From contig NZ_SCHN01000005.1 of NCBI RefSeq assembly GCF_004120195.1, forward strand, positions 434,001-498,000: DNA of 64,000 bases. Direction: 5' to 3'. Shown piece by piece: positions 60,504 to 64,000 of the stretch (its first letter is position 1; each line of letters opens with the position of its first letter). A program made the position numbers and the translations under genes. This DNA is from Enterovibrio baiacu (GTDB lineage Bacteria > Pseudomonadota > Gammaproteobacteria > Enterobacterales > Vibrionaceae). The notes beneath the pieces are model-generated. The model did no database searches. It had not been told where the DNA came from and saw only the letters and a program-made list of their open reading frames with translations.

Positions 60504-62513
60504 ATGTCTACATCTTTTTTCCGTCCGGTTATTCTTGCTGCGCTGATTTTACTCAGTTTTTCTAGTGCAGCCGTTGAAAAAACACGTTCATTTGAAAAAA
60601 CGCTGAATGGCGTCCAATCGATTCTTTACTCGGTGCCAATAAAGGCCCGCGCGCTGTTATCTGATCTAGAAAAAGTCGAGCTTAATGAGAACCAGCCACT
60701 CCCGTTACTCGTCCGTTATTACTTACAAAAAGCCACGGTTGATATTCTACTCAATTCGCCAGAGCAAGCCGTTGTTGCAGCCAACCGCGGGATAGAACTA
60801 GCAAAAAGTGACCCACTGCTTAAAGCCGAGCTTTATCGCCTTGAATTGCGATTAAGCCAGGCCTTTATCATGCGCGGTGATGAAACCTCCGCCTTGCAAC
60901 AGCTCGATGCCCTGCTCGCTAATTCTGAAACCTTGAGCGACCCATCGGTAACCGCAGAAATACTTCTGGTAAAAGGTCAGGCTTATAAAGCGCAAAACGA
61001 GTACGACGTTTCAATGGCCGCATTAATGAGCTCGCTCGATGCCGCCAAGGAAACGGACAATGACATGCTGATTGAGCGCATCGCATCAAACCTTGGTAGC
61101 GTGCTTGTGCAACTCAACGGGTTCGATAAAGCCTCCGTGTTGCTTGATCAGTCATACCAATTCTTCCGCTCCAGAAAGATGTCGTTTAACCAACTTCTAG
61201 TCAAACTCGACATGGCAGAGCTTGCGAGAAAGCGAGGTGATAACAAGAAAGCGCTGATCGAATACAAACAGGCACTTCAAATCGCCCAAGTATTAGGAGA
61301 TGGCTCTCACCGCTTTCGCATTAACCTGCAAATTGCCGACCTCTTGCTACAAGCCGGCGACACCAAGAACATGATCCGCTATTTGCGTGCAACAGATAAT
61401 CTGCGAGACCGTGAAACCATTCGTTACTACATCAGTAAATACAATCACCTCAAGGCGAATGAACAGTTACTTAATAACAACTTCCAAGCGGCCATCGATC
61501 ACGTCACGCCATTGATTGAAGACCAGAAAACCCTCAGCCGCCTCTATCGCACAGAGTTAGCATTATACCTTGTCGCCTCCAAGGCCTATTTTGGCTTAGA
61601 AGATTACAAAAACGCGTATATCACCCTGCTCGATTACCAAGATCGTTTCTCCACATTCAGCTCAGACGAACAAGTGAATAACCTTGAACGCCAACAAATG
61701 ATGTTCAACTTGGAAAAGCTGAAAGCTGAAAACCAGAACTTAAGCTGGAACAACGTGCTCCACACGCTTGAAATCAAGAACAATGAACAGCAAGTTGAAT
61801 ACTTGAACGTTCTGGTGATTGCGGGCATCAGCGCCACCATATTGGCAAGTTTGGTGGCCTTTGGTATTAACCGCCGTCGCATTCGTTGGGGTGAAATTGC
61901 CAATACTGACAGCCTTACCGGCCTGTTCAACCGTCGGTATTTCAATTCTCAGCTAGAGCGTTTACAAAAAGACATGGTTTCGAACAACACCGATGTCAGT
62001 TGCTTGCTGCTTGATGTGGATTTCTTCAAGCGCGTCAACGATACCTATGGGCACCCTGTCGGGGATAAAGTGTTGATCGGGGTGGCTGAAATGTTCCGCA
62101 ATAACTTACGACGCGACGATATTTGTGCAAGGGTCGGCGGCGAAGAATTTATGTTGCTACTGCCAAACAGCCAACTCGAACAAGCGGCGGCCATCGCGGA
62201 AGATTTGAGGCTGCGCATTAGCGAGCTTTCTTTCCATAGTGAGCAAGGTGATCAATTCAGCGTGACGGCGAGTTTCGGCGTGCACCCGGTAAGCGCAAAG
62301 CAATCATTGTCTGAACTCTATAGCGACGTCGACAAACTGCTCTACCGCGCCAAACAGCATGGACGGAACCGTGTTGAATTACCGGAAGGTCACGTTGATG
62401 GTGAAGCCACGACTGAGGCGGCAGAAGAAACCATGTCGATAACGCAACGCTCCGAACGTTTCGCTCGCCAACTCCGTCGCTTGAAATTCCGATTCGCGCA
62501 ACACTTCAGTTAA
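60504..62513 (+). CDS. Membrane-bound diguanylate cyclase with periplasmic TPR sensor (TPR-GGDEF)
   Basis: The 669-residue protein has a signal/anchor segment (FFRPVILAALILLSFSSAAV), about 380 residues of helical TPR-like repeats ('ALLANSETLSDPSVTAEILLVKGQAYKAQNEYDVSMAALMSSLDAA' is one example), and one membrane segment near residue 445-465 ('VLVIAGISATILASLVAFGI'). The GGDEF domain with catalytic GGEEF at 545-549 has an intact 'RVGGEEF' context. It should make c-di-GMP. An RxxD inhibitory site just before GGEEF is not obvious ('RRDDICARVGGEEF'). A later ATG at 60504 is chosen because a signal peptide and AAGGAAG support it. Confidence 0.9.
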   Translation: MSTSFFRPVILAALILLSFSSAAVEKTRSFEKTLNGVQSILYSVPIKARALLSDLEKVELNENQPLPLLVRYYLQKATVDILLNSPEQAVVAANRGIELAKSDPLLKAELYRLELRLSQAFIMRGDETSALQQLDALLANSETLSDPSVTAEILLVKGQAYKAQNEYDVSMAALMSSLDAAKETDNDMLIERIASNLGSVLVQLNGFDKASVLLDQSYQFFRSRKMSFNQLLVKLDMAELARKRGDNKKALIEYKQALQIAQVLGDGSHRFRINLQIADLLLQAGDTKNMIRYLRATDNLRDRETIRYYISKYNHLKANEQLLNNNFQAAIDHVTPLIEDQKTLSRLYRTELALYLVASKAYFGLEDYKNAYITLLDYQDRFSTFSSDEQVNNLERQQMMFNLEKLKAENQNLSWNNVLHTLEIKNNEQQVEYLNVLVIAGISATILASLVAFGINRRRIRWGEIANTDSLTGLFNRRYFNSQLERLQKDMVSNNTDVSCLLLDVDFFKRVNDTYGHPVGDKVLIGVAEMFRNNLRRDDICARVGGEEFMLLLPNSQLEQAAAIAEDLRLRISELSFHSEQGDQFSVTASFGVHPVSAKQSLSELYSDVDKLLYRAKQHGRNRVELPEGHVDGEATTEAAEETMSITQRSERFARQLRRLKFRFAQHFS

Positions 62514-62541
62514 CGCCGACATGTGCGTCAATGGCGGTTAG

Positions 62542-62579
62542 GGGCATGCAAATGGAACGAATTCGTTGATAGCATGCCC
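62542..62579. repeat. Nested palindrome after the GGDEF gene
   Basis: GGGCATGC ... GCATGCCC (8-bp arms, 62542-62549 and 62572-62579) encloses a perfect 12-bp palindrome, AACGAATTCGTT (62557-62568). There is no T-tract. It could form a cruciform or bind a dimeric protein. Confidence 0.5.
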
Positions 62580-62638
62580 AATGTGTAGATTCTCCAACTC
62601 AGAGACATCCAGAACACGGCCACATCCGTAACGTGTTG

Positions 62639-62665
62639 AGGGTTGGAGGTATTCAACCCTTTTCG
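62639..62665 (+). terminator. Hairpin just upstream of the sugar dehydrogenase gene
   Basis: AGGGTTG-GAGGTATT-CAACCCT followed by TTTCG, 20 bases before the ATG at 62686. It may be the terminator of the GGDEF unit or an attenuator in the leader of the next gene. Confidence 0.5.
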
Positions 62666-62685
62666 ACGTTTAAAGGTGAAAATAC

Positions 62686-63837
62686 ATGGCTTGTCTAAAC
62701 CGACTTCTCTCACGTGCGCATCAATTCGCTTTCTTGTCCCTTTGTTTTTTCGCACCATCGGCAACGGCCGACACGGTAAACACACAAAAACATGCCTTGA
62801 ATATTGACGTTGTGGCGACGGGGCTCAACCACCCTTGGTCAATGGTATTTCTACCTCAAGGGGATATCTTGGTTTCCGAGCGAAACGGTTCGTTGAAGCG
62901 CGTTTCAGCCAAAGGCGATGTGTCTCCCGTGTCCGGATTACCAGAAGGCTTAGTCTACAAAGGGCAAGGCGGATTGTTAGGGCTCGCGCTTGCGCCTGAT
63001 TTCAGCACCAGCAAGATCATCTATCTCGCCTTTTCAGAGGAAGGGCAATACAACAAAGCGGGCACGAGCGTTATCCGTGCCAAACTCCATGGCGACACCC
63101 TTACTGATATCACGACGATTTTCCAAACTGCACCACGCTTTGCCGGAGGGCGTCACTTTGGTGGCCGCCTGTTGACCACGGATGAGCATCTTTATATTGC
63201 ACTCGGTGATCGGGGAAACAGAGACAAAGCCCAACACCTTGATTCCCATATTGGCAGTGTCATTCGTTTGAATCTGGATGGCAGCACACCGATTGATAAC
63301 CCGTTTTACGCGCAAAGCACCGCCAACGACGGCACAAAAGCAGAGATTTTCAGTTACGGGCACCGAAACATTCAAGGTATGGCATTAGATCCTAAAACAA
63401 ACACGCTTTGGACCCACGAACATGGCCCTCAAGGGGGCGACGAAGTGAATGTCATTGCAGCGGGTGCAAATTACGGCTGGCCAACCATTACCTATGGCGT
63501 GAATTACGGCACGGGCTCAAAGATCGGTAAAGGCACCCATGCTGAAGGCATGGAGCAACCACTTCATTACTGGGTACCGTCGATTGCACCCTCAGGCTTA
63601 GCCATGGTGCAAGGTAACGCCTTTCCAGCATGGCAGGGTGATTTACTGCTGGGCTCATTGAAGTTTGGCCTGTTAGTCAGACTTGATATTGAAAACGGCG
63701 TTATTGTGAATGAAGAACGCATGTTAGATGGAAAATACGGTCGGATACGTGACGTGGTTGAAGGGCCAGAAGGCAACCTTTACCTGCTGACAGATGCATC
63801 AAATGGCCAGATATTGCGGCTACGCCCCTCTCCGTGA
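62686..63837 (+). CDS. PQQ-dependent aldose sugar dehydrogenase (YliI/Asd-like)
   Basis: The 383-residue exported protein has a signal peptide (RAHQFAFLSLCFFAPSATA). The soluble glucose/sorbosone dehydrogenase beta-propeller follows: 'LNHPWSMVFLPQGDILVSERNGSLKRV', 'GLLGLALAPDFSTSKIIYLAFS', 'GGRHFGGRLLTTDEHLYIALGDRG', 'SYGHRNIQGMALDPKTNTLWTHEHGPQGGDEVN' and 'IAPSGLAMVQG'. These supply the PQQ and Ca contacts in the family. It oxidises aldose sugars in the periplasm, provided PQQ is available. AAAGGTG precedes the ATG. No PQQ biosynthesis genes are in view. Confidence 0.9.
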   Translation: MACLNRLLSRAHQFAFLSLCFFAPSATADTVNTQKHALNIDVVATGLNHPWSMVFLPQGDILVSERNGSLKRVSAKGDVSPVSGLPEGLVYKGQGGLLGLALAPDFSTSKIIYLAFSEEGQYNKAGTSVIRAKLHGDTLTDITTIFQTAPRFAGGRHFGGRLLTTDEHLYIALGDRGNRDKAQHLDSHIGSVIRLNLDGSTPIDNPFYAQSTANDGTKAEIFSYGHRNIQGMALDPKTNTLWTHEHGPQGGDEVNVIAAGANYGWPTITYGVNYGTGSKIGKGTHAEGMEQPLHYWVPSIAPSGLAMVQGNAFPAWQGDLLLGSLKFGLLVRLDIENGVIVNEERMLDGKYGRIRDVVEGPEGNLYLLTDASNGQILRLRPSP

Positions 63838-64000
63838 AGCGTCGAAACAGCACGGAGAAGGCCAAGTGTAAAGTTTTCCTAACAAGCACAGAATGCTAAT
63901 TTTGCCCAAAAAACGTAAGTAATCTCGAGTCACAATGCCAAAATACTTATGCAACTGAATCTGTTACATTAAAAAAGTGACTGTCAACCCATGTTTTAAA
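63838..64000. other. Terminal intergenic sequence
   Basis: AT-rich, no frame or terminator hairpin that I trust before the window ends. Confidence 0.35.

Overview
The window is a stretch of a gammaproteobacterial chromosome. It most likely comes from the Vibrionaceae, perhaps near Grimontia or Enterovibrio, though the genus is a guess. The pointers are a GbpA chitin-binding LPMO, an NptA-type Na+/phosphate symporter, a DUF2960 protein, a Zrg-type zinc uptake cluster and EfpL (YeiP). Spacing between genes is loose, strands alternate, and intrinsic terminators are easy to see. I found no prophage, transposase, integrase, CRISPR array or rRNA. The only mobile-type sequence is one palindromic, MITE-like repeat.

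Layout. 1-4000: partial efpL, a PepSY protein, trxC, then a Fur-box-headed small gene plus fumC. 4250-8900: a lipoprotein, dcuB, and an rtcB-prfH rRNA-repair/ribosome-rescue pair with a possible leader peptide. 9230-13560: the palindromic element, a yibI-yibH-like pair, an orphan PotD-like protein and an APH-fold kinase. 13650-18000: a lipoprotein, two unknowns and a DUF969-DUF979-pcp operon. 18400-21100: an L,D-transpeptidase, then nptA with a small coiled-coil gene behind a three-repeat PhoB box. 21200-27900: gbpA, then an hxlR-kefG-kefB-GNAT operon divergent from a peroxiredoxin-like gene. 28000-33100: small enzymes, a PilZ protein, a hydrolase and transporters. 33160-42800: a PTS EIIC-EAL fusion, dcuC, an RND pump and a flavoprotein. 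43000-50100: a solitary peptide-type binding protein beside a large chemoreceptor, a MATE pump and a LysR regulator. 50200-53870: the five-gene zinc cluster under a perfect Zur box. 53960-54450: tRNA-Asn(GTT) followed by 107-bp tandem repeats that re-use the tRNA 3' end. 54540-64000: an oxidoreductase, membrane and Sel1-like proteins, a PhoD-like phosphatase, DUF2960, a YdcH-type protein, a TPR-GGDEF cyclase and a PQQ-type sugar dehydrogenase.

Common themes are metal and phosphate homeostasis (Fur, Zur and PhoB sites), anaerobic C4-dicarboxylate metabolism (dcuB, dcuC, fumC), c-di-GMP and chemotaxis signalling (EIIC-EAL, PilZ, GGDEF, MCP), chitin use (gbpA, possibly the EIIC-EAL sensor) and redox or damage repair (trxC, kefGB module, rtcB-prfH).

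The most unusual items are the tRNA-Asn tail/terminator tandem repeat, which resembles in design the rtT repeats of the E. coli tyrT locus; the sugar-permease/EAL fusion; and the shared operator-like motifs around hxlR. All function calls are from sequence reading alone; no database search was run.
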